64,000 nucleotides of DNA from Aquilaria yunnanensis (GCA_039654915.1 CM077593.1:77852501-77916500), one strand, 5' to 3'. Shown: positions 48,236 through 60,050, counted from the first letter of the stretch. Made by a program: numbers and translations. The notes: generated by a model not told the origin, from the letters alone.

Positions 48236-49112
48236 TGATAGCCAAAGACTATCGCCTCTATCTGGCCGAACTCCCTGCCACAAGAATGGCCAGAAGAAAC
48301 TAGCGCTACCCGAGAAGAGGTGAGATCATACACCTCGGGAGATAGCCGAAGAGCTCCAAGCCCGGCACGCCAGGAAACTTGAGGATACTACTAGCCCCCC
48401 TGAGGTTGCAAACAGATCATCTTCGGAAAAGAGGCACCAGCTATTGCGGGCCGAACATGATCTCCCCAAAGGCGAAACTCCCTGAGCTGGGAACCCCCGA
48501 ACTGGGTGCGTGTTTCGCGAAGAGGCGTTGTCCGTACCAAAGGATGACCTCGCCCAGGGACCTCGGGAGTACGGCAGGAGCATTTAAGGAAGCATTTAAG
48601 GAAGCCTCTGACACGTCATTTCACAGACGTCATAAGCCACCTCAAAAGGCGCTCTGACACGCTGACGCCATCAGAATCACATCATGGCCCATCTCAGCAC
48701 AAGGCTCAAGGGAACCTGCTACCAGCTATCTGTCCCCTACGCCCAGAAATTCAGGAAACATCCGACTGAACACGTGTCGCGATCTGAACGGGCTAGGCAC
48801 TCCCATAAATACCAGGAAATAAATACTTGGCAGGAGGTTGGTTGGCAAAAGGTCTGACTCCCAGACTCTGAGAAAATCACCAGGCAAGACTCTTTAGCCC
48901 CTTTGTGCTATTTCCTCTGCCTTTTTCTCAGCCACCACTGACTTGGGCGTCGGAGGCTCCCCCCCGGAAACACATTCCGGGGGCCTCCTAACCCACTTTT
49001 TCTGAGCATCTCAGGTACTCTCCCTTGGGTGCACCATCCTCCAGGCGTTCTTCCTCCTAGAAGTCTCTCCAACAGTCACCATGACTCTAAACGATGAGGC
49101 CCATGGCCATCA
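48236..49112 (+). repeat. 3' LTR of the Tat element, 877 bp
   Basis: Same ends as the 5' LTR. It has about 33 bp more (near 49014-49047) and a TATA box changed to CATAAATA. Most of the differences I counted between the LTRs are transitions. Confidence 0.95.
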
Positions 49113-49117
49113 CTAGA
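49113..49117. other. Target-site duplication CTAGA, right
   Basis: Exact partner of 38042-38046. Confidence 0.95.
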
Positions 49118-50379
49118 GCTACTACAAAGAAAAGAGGTGAAGAAGGATGAAAACAAGGTGCATATGAGAGAATATAATGCAAGACTAGCTCATGGTGGTG
49201 TCCATGCTTGATGCTTATGTTCAATGATGCATGATCAAGCTTCCTTACTGCCATTTTGACCAAAGGTGAAGAACCAAATGAGGGTTCTTCTTCTATATTT
49301 TGAAGGGGAAAAGCTACCCTAGGTTATGGCTTAAGCCAAGGGAACCTAATGGCTATGTAATCAGCCATGTGTGCATAAAGCACTATGGTAAGCTAGCTAG
49401 TTTGCTTTCAACAAGCATAAGGTTTTTGTTCAAGTTGGGCCAAACATGATTAATCACATAGATCTCTATGTTCATTGAACCTAATCAAAGTGATCACATG
49501 AAGAAATTGCCAAGAAATCATGTTTGCTATGTTAAGGAACCAAGTGTGTGTGTTTGTGTGCTTCTCTGTTTCTATGTGTGTGCTAACCCATTTATTATGT
49601 ATTAGGTATTATCTTATACTTGTTGTTTTTGGCGTCTTTTATATCTTTGGATGCAGGTTATTAAAGAAACTTGGAGCTTTTTTAGTATAGAAATGTTTTA
49701 AACATTGTAAAGGCACTAGGTGCAACATGGATTATTCACTGAGTACCTATGTACTCATGCCCCCTTTTTCCCATTTTAGGTAAAGAAGTGGAGGATTAAA
49801 GGGCTAAGGAACCTCTCAGAGAGGTCTATGTACAAAGAGTTATACTTTGTGATTTATGGCTTATAAAAAGGAAGCACGCAAAAGTTCATTAAAATGAACT
49901 AATGATTTTATTTTGTGTTGTGTTTGTAGGCCCTAATGGTTGTAGTAAGAATTGCTGTATTCGGCATAATCCTAGTATGGGCTAGTATTAGGAAGGTTAT
50001 AAGAGATCTATGGCCTAATTGCAAGGTCAAAGTAGAAGTCAAGGTCTCAATGGCCCTGGAGACAGTTTGAGTTAAGAGATGCACCATGCATGATAATACT
50101 TAGTACATCAAACTTTTGGTGCACATGTTTTAGGCCATGTAGTACCTACTTGCAAATTTTGGGATCTACATATTTGTATAAATTGAGGGCAAGGGACTAA
50201 GCTTAGAATAAAACTCAACTTGTGCCTTTTAAGTATTTTGGGCTTAAGCAAGCCATAAGGCACCAAGCATGGTATGTGAGAAAAAATGCATGTGTGGTTT
50301 GTAATCTACTAAACTAAGGTGTATACCTATATGTATGTTTGAGTGTGTGGCTACATTGGCATTAAGTATACCTTAATGA
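49118..50379. repeat. 2.1-kb unit, copy 1, part b
   Basis: Collinear with 54617-55800 of copy 2 (shared CAAGATAATGCAAG-like, AAGCACTATGGTAAGCTAGC and GCAAAAGTTCAT blocks). Contains a perfect inverted repeat GAGTAC/GTACTC at 49741-49756. No coding similarity. Cut at 50379 by a solo LTR. Confidence 0.85.
50375..50379. other. Target-site duplication AATGA, left
   Basis: Partner at 53707-53711 is AATAA, one transition apart. Confidence 0.65.
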
Positions 50380-53300
50380 TGTTACAGAACTCTAGGTTCC
50401 AGACCAGCAACGGTCAGGTAGGACTTGGTTACAAGGTGGAAAATACCTTATTAACCATTTATGGTGCACTTCAAGCAAGTAGGAAGAGTTAAAAAAGCTC
50501 TAAGAGCACAAAAGGCACCTATATGTCACCAAGGGCATTTTGGTAATTTTACATAGGTGAAAGGTAAAACAATAATTATGGTAGATTTGGTATCTCAAAG
50601 GTTGAAATGACCTAGAAAATCAAGATCATAAGTTCTGTAACCCATTTGTACCATAAGTTAGTATGGAAGCACCAAAGTATAGATGGTTAAAGGTTTGAAG
50701 CTAGTTTGGTAAACTGGACACCTCAAGTGAGTTTGGGATAAGTATGGAGCCAAGTAAACTTTTAATTGGACCTATTTAGAGTGCCATAACAAGTCCAAGA
50801 GGGATAAAGTATAGCCAAGATGATATTTGGGAGCTCAGTGACCAAGAGAGCAAAGCTAAGGGAGTTGAGGTGGGTTAGTGTGCTTATAAAGGGTTAGTAG
50901 ATTCGAGATTCACACTATTCACCATCTCTTACCTCCCAAACCCATAGCCCACCTTGCACCTCCATGGATGGAGCTCCCAAGCACTCATTTTTGCCATTTC
51001 TAAATGAAAATGGAGGCTCCTAAGTAAAATCATTGGAGTTCAAGCTAGTTTGTGGTGTTTCTATGGTGTTCCAAGAGTTTTGAGCTCAAAACCAAGCTAA
51101 TTGCCTTTTACCTAGCTCAAGTTTGGTTCTAAGTTGATTAGGTAGGTTTTATTGGTCTTGATTTAGGTGTTTTGGGTGCCCATTGTGAAGGATTTAAGCT
51201 TGGATCCTTAAGAATACCATTGGAGCTCAATGGAAGCTTTGGTGCTCACCTTGCTTGATTTTGATTTAGATGTGTTTTAAGGTAACGTGATTTATTGTTT
51301 TCTTTATTATGTTAATGAATTTTTATCATATTTATCCTTGGGATGAGTAATTGCAAGCCTAGAGGTGATTGGAACCAAGTTTGAGGTGATTGTGCATGGT
51401 TTTCATGAGGAACAACGAAGCATGCCAATTTCCGGCACTAAAGCACTATTCTGGGAACCTAGGCACCACAGGATTCATGGTCAGATCATGCCCCTAAGGC
51501 CTAGGTGCCAACTACATGCCTAGTCACTAGGATGCTTATTTTTGGACAGTGTCAATTAAACTACAGTGTCATGGTGCTAAGCTCATGTTGCAGCACCACA
51601 ATTGCTCCAGAACTCAACCAAAAAGGGTGTTTTTGGTTCCTAATTTGTTTCTAAATATCCTAGACATATCCTTAAAGTTTATTGGAGATTTGAAATGGAA
51701 ATCTATTGAATAACAAGTGACAAATGGATCAAATGAAGCAAGGAGAAACTGGTGTGTTCACAATTGAACCATGTGTGTCCATAAAGGTATCTTGGTGCCC
51801 TAGTTGAGGCTTCTAGTCATCCCTAATGTAGTTTAACTACATTAATAGTGATTAACCAAGTATTTTAGGTAAGGATTATGGTGAACTAGTTCTAGCAAAT
51901 TAGAACCATGGCCTAGTCAAATATGGGAAGTGTATGTGCACTAAGGCATGGTTAGTGCGAATAGCTTATGGAACAACTTGCTATGGTTTGGAAAGAAGAC
52001 TTGGGGTGGTATTTTACCTTGCCTATGGTAGCCTAAGAGCCACAAGAGCTATAGGAATTTAGTGAAAACACCTAAGGCCAAAGAAGGCACTACGTGGCTA
52101 ATAGGGGCACATAAGTGCATTTAGGCACAATGTGAGCTCTAGGGCCCATGGGAAGCTTAGATAGGATAATGTGGGAGCTTGGCATGGCTTGCGAGTTTTC
52201 TTAACACCTAAGTAAATGCAAGCTACCCTAAGGAATCAAGAGTAACACTAAGAGCTCTAAGTAGGTAGGTGACTTAGAACTCAAGCTAAGTTACTTGGGC
52301 ACATTGAGGGGTCTTTGAGGAGCACGGTAGTTAAGTTTCCTTAGTGCATTTGGGACCTTAACATGTAATAGGAAACACAAGGAGCATTTAGAGCAAGTAT
52401 GATTCCTAGTAGTGGCCAATTGATTGAACTGTAGCATGTGCCAAGCCTAGTATCATCTAAGGTTCACCAAGCAAGGTGGAGGCTTAGTAACACTTGGTCA
52501 CCTAGTCAGCTCTTAGACCTGAGAAACTAAAGTGGCATAGTACACCTAGAGGTAAAGGTTTAGTATGCCTAGCCACCTACCTAGGACAGGTCCAAGTAGC
52601 TAAAGCGAGAACCTAGTATGCCCAACCTAGATTGGCCATGTGTTAGTTAGAGTTCACCATAGAAAAGGTGAAAGGTTTGTAACACCTAGTGGCCTAGCTT
52701 GGTCCTAGACTTGAGGAACTAGTGTAGGACCTTAGTGCACCAAACTTAGCTCAGCCAAGTAGACTTGGATTACTCCTACACATTGCATTCAAAGATAGGT
52801 TATTATGTGCTTAGGTGATGACCTGGCACAATTGGCAAGTCAAGGCTTGCTAGAGCGAGTTTGGGGCTAGAACTCATAAGGCATCAGACAATGTCCCATA
52901 AGAGGACTAGGATGAGGAGGGGTCCTAAAGGACTCGAGTATATGCACATATAGTAGGCCTTTGACCATAGTGAGATCACGGTAGATTTGTGAGATCTATT
53001 GTCCAAAGACTCCTTACTAGGAATCTATGATTCTCACCCCTAAGTTTATGTGTGTAGGATTAGATGGTTCAGGCAACAACCTGGGGTCGATTGTTGAGCT
53101 AGTTGAGCAAGTATAAGTCACTATTGTTGAACTAGTTGAGTAGGTATGAGTTATACTTGCTAGTATGTATCTTCGGGTTTTTTTATGTTTGTTGTGTACT
53201 AACTATGTTTGATTGACCTTGAGCAGCAGTTGATCAAGGAGCACAAAGGGGAGGTTGAGGCTAAAGTCACTTGAGGGCTAGTGTTCAAGTGGTTAGCCTA

Positions 53301-53706
53301 GTTTGGCCATCTTAGTAAGTTACGCTTAAGTACTTAGTTGTACTAAATGCCTCTAGAAACAAATGGTTAATTTCATGTTTTGGTTTTTGATTCATGTACA
53401 TAGCTAAATAATGCACATAGGGTTGTTCCCTGTAGAAAATGTGTTTATGGCTTTGGCTAGTTTTACAATTGCTTTTAAGTGTGGTACCACCACTGTTTTG
53501 AATGTTTTATGTTATGTTTAAATTTCCATGCCAAAGCTACTCATGAATTATTTAATGCTAGTATCTAGGTTAGTAAGCCTATGTCACGTGCATTAATTTT
53601 TACCACAAGCAAAGAAGCCAACAATTGCAAACCAAAACCTAGGAATTCAATGGATTCCTAGAAATCTTGGGTAGTAGGCTACCGTGGGTGGCCTAGGGCT
53701 ACCACA
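50380..53706 (+). mobile_element. Solo LTR, 3327 bp, plus strand
   Basis: Starts TGTTACAG and ends GGGCTACCACA, the same last eight bases (CTACCACA) as the minus-strand sense end of the solo LTR at 28872-31586. The block near 52990-53060 (TACTAGGAATCTATGATTCTCACC...) is the inverted form of 21745-21830 in another solo LTR. No coding interior. A promoter-proximal part near 50900-51060 has CCATCTCTTACC and short pyrimidine-rich leader sequence. It lies inside the 2.1-kb unit and its removal makes that unit collinear with its neighbour. Confidence 0.8.
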
Positions 53707-53711
53707 AATAA
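53707..53711. other. Target-site duplication AATAA, right
   Basis: Partner of 50375-50379 with one difference. Confidence 0.65.
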
Positions 53712-53988
53712 ACTCCTAAAGACACTAAGACACACTTTCATATGCATGCATAAACCCCTAAGTAAACTCAACTGGTTAGGATTCCACTAATTGGGTAAAA
53801 CTAAGTAACAATCTACTAAAGCTTCAAAAGCTTGAGATTCCCACCTAGGTAAGTAACAAACTAGGGGTAAGAATCTAGGGAGTCAGAGTCCAATTCACCA
53901 AAAAAAAATCAATTGAGTAACTAAAAATAATCATTTGATGTTAACCTCTAAAAAGGATTAGGATGGGGGTGAGTTGGACCCTGACAAA
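53712..53988. repeat. 2.1-kb unit, copy 1, part c
   Basis: Collinear with 55810-56093: shared CTTGAGATTCCCACC, GGGTAAGAATC/GGGTTAAGAATC and GGTGGGGGTGAATTGG-type blocks, ending GGACCCTGACA. Parts a, b and c sum to about 2165 bp against about 2100 bp for copy 2. Confidence 0.85.
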
Positions 53989-53992
53989 GTCT

Positions 53993-56093
53993 GAGGGCCT
54001 AAATGGACAAATAAATTGGCAAAGTGGGTGCTCAATATGTTCCACTTGAAAAGTAAAGTAGGAGAAAATGAAGTCTTGAAGGAATTGGGCTACTTGGAGG
54101 AAATTTTGACCAAAAGTAGTGAATCAATCCATGGCGGCATGAACAATTTGGCCACCATTTGATCTTTGGTCTTCAAGGCCAATTCAATGCGGCTTCCTAG
54201 TTGTTTTTTGGTAGCTTCATGGGCTCATTAAGTCTTCCTAAGAACCTATAAGGCATTGAAACAAAATCAAAACAAAAGGAAGGCTTAACTAATCAAAAGT
54301 CTTGGTGGACAAGTCATTAAGCCACTATTTGCTGCCTAGTCTTCAAAGGCAATTTCCTAATCATTTCCAATCAGATTGCTAGCCATTTACTACCTATTAT
54401 CATACACTAACCTCTACCAAAGGCTACGAAAGGGAAAATTAAGAAAGAAAAGCAAAACAAAAGCAAACCTAAGGCAAAAACAACTAGTTGGCCAAAATCG
54501 AGACCAACATGGTGTATCAACTTTGGCGTTCTTCATGAGCTACTCTCTTGTTACTTTATTCCTATTTTATTGCCATATTCTACCTGGCCATACCTTTCCC
54601 TAAATCCCCTAGAGCTACTGGAAAGAAAGGAGGTGAAAAAGGAAAAAAAATAAGGTGGATCTAAAACAAGATAATGCAAGTCTAGCTCATGGTGGTGTCT
54701 ATACTTGATGCTTATGTTCACGGATGTGTGATCAAGCTTCCATTATATCAATTTGACCATAGGTGAGGACCCATATGAGGCTTCTTCTCTTTTATTTTGA
54801 GGGGGAACAACTACCCTAGGTGATAGATTAAGCCAAATGAACTTAGAGCCTATGTAATGGGCTATGTGTGCATAAAGCACTATGGTAAGCTAGCTAGTTT
54901 GCTTTCAACAAGCATAGGGTGTTTGTTTAAGTTTGGCCAAACTTTATGAATCATTTTGAGCTTTGTGATAATTAAACTTAACCAAAGTGATCACAAAAAG
55001 AAGTTGCCAAGAAATCATGCTTGTTATGTTAAGGAACCAAGTGTTTGTGGTGTGTGTGTTTTTGTGCTTCTCTATATGTATACATGTGCTAACCCCTATT
55101 TTATGTTTTTATGCTTTATATACTATTCTGTATCTATTAATTTTGGTGTCTTCTATGTCTTTGGATGTAGGTTACTTAAGCAAAATTAGAGGTTTTTATG
55201 AACACAATGTGTAGAACATTGTAAAGGCACTGGTTGCTATATTGGGTTTTCACTAAGTACCTATGTCCTCATGCCCTCCTTTTGCCCATTTCAGGTGAAT
55301 AAGTGAAAGAATGAAGGACTAATAAATGAGGTCTATGCATAGAGAGGTATACTCTAAAAATATGGCTTATGAAAAGAAAGCATGCAAAAGTTCATCAAAA
55401 TGAACTATTGGTTGTGTTTTGTTGTTTTGTTGTAGGCCCTGATGGCTGCTATGGGTATTGTTGTGTTTGGCTCCATCCCAGTATGCACTAGGACTAGGAG
55501 AGTAATAAGAGAATTGTGGCCTAAGTGCTAGGTCAAAGTGGAGGTCAAGGTATCAGTGGGTTTAGAGACAGTCTGAGCCATACTTTTGTTGAATATAAGT
55601 TTTGGGCCATGTAGTCCCAGGTTCCCCAATTTTGACCTATACATATTTGTATGTAACTTATGGTAATGGGACTTGGTGTGGAATATAACCTATGCCTTGT
55701 GTGTGGACATGGCACTTTTGTGACAAACTAGGTTTATATTTAAATAATCTGGGCTGTGCACATGCATGTGTGTGTCTGTTTGTCACCTAAACTTCACTGA
55801 ACCTCGTATGCAGCTAAGTAATTCCAAGGGGTTGAAAATCACCAATTGATTAAAGTTAAGTAAAACCTAGTAAAAATTGAAAACCTTGAGATTCCCACCA
55901 AAGTAATAAACATGGGGTTAAGAATCCCGGGTGTCAAAGTTCGGTTCACCCTATGAAACCAACTGGTTAGTAATTAAAATAGCTGGGTGACTAAAAACAA
56001 CTAGTTGGTCTATGGAAATCAATTGAGTGATTAAAAACAAGAGGTTGTTTTTATCATTCTAAAAAGGTTTAGGGTGGGGGTGAATTGGGCCCT
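53993..56093. repeat. 2.1-kb unit, copy 2, uninterrupted
   Basis: Starts TGAGGGCC and ends GGGCCCTGACA, so both termini carry GGGCC-type sequence. It follows copy 1 after four or five bases. It carries a degraded form of the GAGTAC/GTACTC inverted repeat near 55256-55270. Several 60-80 codon frames occur but none resembles a protein I know. The unit may be an LTR in origin, but flanking five-base sequences (ATATT, AAGTC, TAAGT) do not pair. Confidence 0.8.
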
Positions 56094-56925
56094 GACATAA
56101 GTTGGGCCCAAAGTTAGCAATTTGAATCTCACTCTTATCCCATCACATATTACCAAGATGAACATAAGTACTTTTACTTTGCCAAACCACCCAACATTGA
56201 TCGAAGTCTTAATGAGTGCCAACATTTGGAAGGCATCACATTTAATGACTTAATATTTTTCTTGAGGGATTTTTCTTTGATCTCACCAATTATTATCCCA
56301 GATTGTCTTATGCATGCATCACATAGAAAAATAAAACTTCCATCCCATGCATACAACTACTTAAACATGACATTGTTATAGCCTAAACTATGCGATCTTC
56401 TCAAGCTAAAGAAAATATCATGAAAGCCTAAGAAAAAGAGAATGTCTTCAAAAGCTCCTTTTATTTCTTACTCGATTGTCTCATTGTAGTAACCTCCTCA
56501 GATACACCACCTCAGACATTTTCAAAATGTATAGTTATGTTAGTGATAGAAAGCTTGAGTTACATTTAAGGGGAGTAAGGCAAGAAGAGAAGGTACAATG
56601 AGAACAACAAAGAAAGGCATGACATGCAAGTTGTATTTACAAGTATAACCATTTTGGGCTATAACTATACACCATGCTTTAATCAACATGCGTTATATCA
56701 AGCCAAATCTCATTCAACAAGAAAATGCATGCCAATTAATATGGGTTTGTTAACTTGTTTATTAGAATGATGCTTCATAGATGTAATCGACGGTCTCATT
56801 AGTCAGTGAGCCGATTTGTTAACTAGTTTATTAATGCATGCCTAAAATAATATTCTAACTATGTTGCCCGAGAAAAACATTGTTCGAGCAACAAACCACC
56901 GGAGATCACCTCTGTCCTAGCAACC
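56094..56925. other. Non-coding stretch, possibly copia leader
   Basis: No coding similarity. Two overlapping 60-64 codon minus-strand frames (56031-56356) have no recognisable motif. The part next to 56925 may continue the copia leader that resumes at 62542. Confidence 0.35.
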
Positions 56926-56930
56926 AAAAG
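56926..56930. other. Target-site duplication AAAAG, left
   Basis: Exact partner at 62537-62541. Confidence 0.92.
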
Positions 56931-57956
56931 TGATATGATCAAAGAAGGCACAACCAAGGATGGAAGGGATCCATGGAAGATAATTAGTGAACCATTGACA
57001 AGGAAGAAGGCTAAGGAGCTCACTAGTGCACTTCAAGTTTTTGTCTCAAGCTTGGATGTTGACAGATTGGCGATGTTTTGGTAGAAAAATCATATCTTGA
57101 GCTAAACAGATTGGAATTGAGTAATTCTTGATTAATTGGAAATCTAACATCTGGAGCTACAAATCATATGCATACCATCAAACCCATTTTTCACGTTAAG
57201 AAGGTCCAATTTAGCTTCAAAGTCTCGATTTGCAAGTTATCGCTGGTTTGGAAGCAGTTGCATTATTTTGGGCATATCTTTGGATTTAGATGTCCTTTTT
57301 GTGTGGTTCAGGTGTCATTTCAAAGATAAGAAAGATATCTACAACTTTCATGCTTTGAATTTTGATAAATAATGTCTGCATCAAATTCTAATTTCATCTT
57401 GAAGTTGAAGACACAAGCAAGAACCACTTGAGAAGACTATTTTGGCCAATCTTGTTTTGTAACGTATTTTATTTTATTTTCCTGTTTGTTTAAATTATTT
57501 AGGATTTTATTTAGGCCATGGAAGTGATTTAGGTCACTTAGGATAAATGGAATTTTCTTCACACCTTAAACATGTGTTAAAAGGGTGTAGGAATCCTAGT
57601 TTAACTAGGTTTTCTTGAGTCCTTTGTAACTAGGTTTCCTAGGTAACTTGGGCTGCGAATTTTTCTGAGTCTTTTACCCTAGTTTAGGCCTATAAATAGG
57701 TGCATATTCTGTTTGTAAAACAACAGCCTTGACATGAAATAATACTGCTACTTTGGAGAGAAATTCTCTTTGGTTCTTTGTGGACTACCTTGGTGCACAA
57801 GTGTGCTTGTGTTCTTGGTGTTCTTAGACTTCTCATTTCTAGTCACAGGTTGATTAGGGGTGGGGGTCTTAAAACCCAGTCTCTTTTATGTCTTGTGGAG
57901 CTTGAAAAAAATCTTGGGCGCGTTTCATGGTCTTTATACCATCGGGGTTCGCATCA
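56931..57956 (+). repeat. 5' LTR of the Gag-only element
   Basis: Starts TGATATGATC and ends GGTTCGCATCA. Contains TATAAATA at 57691-57698. Confidence 0.93.
57691..57698 (+). promoter_or_regulatory. TATA box TATAAATA, Gag-only element
   Basis: Perfect TATA box in GGCCTATAAATAGGTGC; identical in the 3' LTR at 62271-62278. Transcription would start some 30 bp downstream. Confidence 0.75.
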
Positions 57957-57958
57957 GT

Positions 57959-57970
57959 TGGTATCAGAGC
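57959..57970 (+). other. Primer-binding site, initiator Met-tRNA
   Basis: Perfect TGGTATCAGAGC two bases after the LTR. Confidence 0.95.
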
Positions 57971-58802
57971 CACAAGTTCTATTGAAGGACATATCTTTGT
58001 GTTCTTGTTTCTCTTCGGTTTTCTTTCAATTATGTTCAGTAAATTTGTGTTTTAATTCTCTGTTTTAACCATTTTTGTTCTTGTTTCAGGTCTGTCCTTT
58101 TTATTCCATCCTTGTTCAAGTCCAAAAATCACAAAAACAACAAAAAGAAGTCAATCCATGTTGTCTAGTGTTCTCGGTTTCAATTCATTTGTTCTTGTTT
58201 GATTCTTATCTTTCTATTTCATGTCCAGCCAGATTAATCTTCCTTGTTTTCATTTTTTCCAGAATCCTAGAGTCAAGAAAACACCAAAAAAAAGAAGGAT
58301 CAAAGTTCAGCAAGTTTCGGTACAACAAAAGTTGTTTCAAATTGTGCAAGTTTCAATAGTTTCTTGTTTTGGCCAAATAGAAAACTGACTTTTTGTCTTT
58401 GGCAGCAAAGAACTTCTAGGAGAAAGTTGTTTTAACATCAAAACAGCAAGCAAAAAAAAAGGAAGAAAGAAAAAGAAAAGAACAAAGAAAAGAGCTTGCA
58501 AAAAGAAGTTTTCTCCAAGTGTTGAAAGTTTTGCGCCCCAAAACCTATCCCATTATTTTTGAGTCAAAAAGCTTTCTTTGTGGTTCTTGTGATCATCAAT
58601 TGCAAGAGCTTCCTAGAGTCCTTTAAAGCTTGTTTAGCCCACCTCTTTTGGAGTCAAAATAGTTCTTCAAGAATTCAAGTTTTCTTGTGTGCTTTGAGGA
58701 AAGTTTTCTTAGAACTTTGGAGGACTCTTGAGTGTTAGAGTGTTTATCTTTTGAGTGAAACACATGAGGTGAGTGTATGTGAGGATTTTTGTTTTCAGGA
58801 GT
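57971..58802 (+). other. Leader of the Gag-only element
   Basis: About 830 bp, first T-rich (TTGTTCTTGTTT repeats) and then A-rich (58440-58505 nearly all A and G). Contains short upstream open frames (58075-58359) without known motifs. Confidence 0.6.
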
Positions 58803-60050
58803 ATGGAGGTCCAGGAGGATAGGAGAATGGAAGTGAGACACAATGAGGAGCCTACCATGAGAGAACTTCAAGAAACTCTCAATAGACTTGTGGGGAGGAT
58901 TGAGGACATTGATTTGAGGTTGCCAAAGAGACCTAATCCCATCTTGTAACCAAGGAGAGGTCTAAGGAGAGAAGAACCCGAGGAGGAACAAGGAAATTGG
59001 CATGACCATGGGTTTCCAAGGAGGTGTGAGCCAAGAGAAGATCACAACCTAAATTCCATCAAACTTACCATTCCACCTTTCCAAGGGAGGAGTGATCTAA
59101 ATGCATATTAGGAGTGGGAGCAAAAGATTGAGATGGTGTGTGATTGCCATCATTACTCTGAGGAAAAGAAGGTTAAATTGGCTACCCTAAAATTCACTGA
59201 CTATGCTCTTGTATGGTGGAATCAAGATGTTATTTCTGGGAGAAGGAATGAGGAGGAGCCCATACACACATGGAGAGCCCTTAAAGCTTTAATGAGGAGG
59301 AGATTTGTGCCTAGCTATTACACTAGAGATCAATGCCTCAAACTTCAAAAGCTAGTGCAAGGCCAAAGGAGTGTGGAGGACTACCATAAAGATTTGGAGA
59401 TAACCTTGACTCGAGCCAACATCATGGAGGATGAAGAGACCACCATTGCTAGATTCATTAATGGTCTCAATCCTAAGATTGCCAACAAAGTGGAGATGGT
59501 GCCTTATTTCAATATGGAGGACTTGCTTCACCATGCCACCGAGCTTGAAAAGAGCATCAAAAGAGCAAAGGCATCCAAGATGTGTCAAGGAGGAATTTCA
59601 ACATGGAGAGGAGCATGGAGTAAGGATGTGAGAGAAGTGCCCAAGCCAAACATGGAGGCCACAAAAGGAGACTTGTCTCAGCCTCAACAAGAGAAGTCAA
59701 TCATGCTTGTACCACTTTCACCACAACAAGTCTTCGAGGATCAAAGAAAACTTCAAAGTAAGGTTGAGAGAAAAGAAAAAGAGGAGAAAGTTGAGGGCAA
59801 GAGTGATGAGGGAAAAGCTGAGAGAACAATCAAGAGATTATGTGAGAAGAGTGAATATGAGGGGAAGAAGAGTGGAGAGTTCCCAAGAGAAGAAATTGAG
59901 TGCGAAGTTGAGAGAAGACAAGAGTGCAATGAACCTAAGCCAAGTGAAGAGAGAAAGACCTACAGAGAAGCCATACTTTCATCTAACATAATGGAGTCTT
60001 CTTCTAGTGTTGTGTTGTCTTACAAGAATCAAGTAAGTTGCTGCCCATGA
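58803..60050 (+). pseudogene. Gag of the Gag-only element, two N-terminal stops
   Basis: The frame opens at ATG 58803 (MEVQEDRRMEVRHNEE), with TAA at 58947 and TAG at 59109 in frame; from 59133 it is open for 305 codons. The retrotransposon-Gag domain is plain: YALVWWNQDVISGRRNEEEP, TWRALKALMRRRFVPSYY, KLQKLVQGQRSVEDYHKDLE and TIARFINGLNPKIANKVE. The C-terminal 140 residues are Lys/Glu-rich and charged. No CCHC zinc knuckle is present, so the nucleocapsid part is missing. It ends TGA at 60048-60050, overlapping the next ATG. Confidence 0.9.

Larger units (their letters stand above)
38047..49112 (+). mobile_element. Ty3/gypsy Tat-lineage retrotransposon, 11.07 kb, complete structure
   Basis: LTRs at 38047-38893 and 48236-49112 start TGATAGCC and end GGCCATCA, flanked by perfect CTAGA duplications. 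The internal part reads, on the plus strand, gag and a pol with protease, RT, RNase H, a second (archaeal-type) RNase H and integrase; that second RNase H is the mark of the Tat lineage (Retand/Ogre/Grande and relatives). After pol comes 3.9 kb with a repeat cluster and an antisense spliced gene. LTRs differ at roughly 38 of 845 sites by my hand count plus one 33-bp indel. The element is much richer in GC and CpG than its surroundings. Confidence 0.95.

Noticed and set aside
53993..56093. Calling the 2.1-kb unit a solo LTR
   Set aside because: Termini are LTR-like, but flanking five-base sequences do not pair and no primer site or polypurine tract adjoins; kept as repeat of unknown origin.
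57971..58359. Upstream frames in the leader of the Gag-only element as genes
   Set aside because: T-rich leader with chance frames; no motif and no conservation evidence available.
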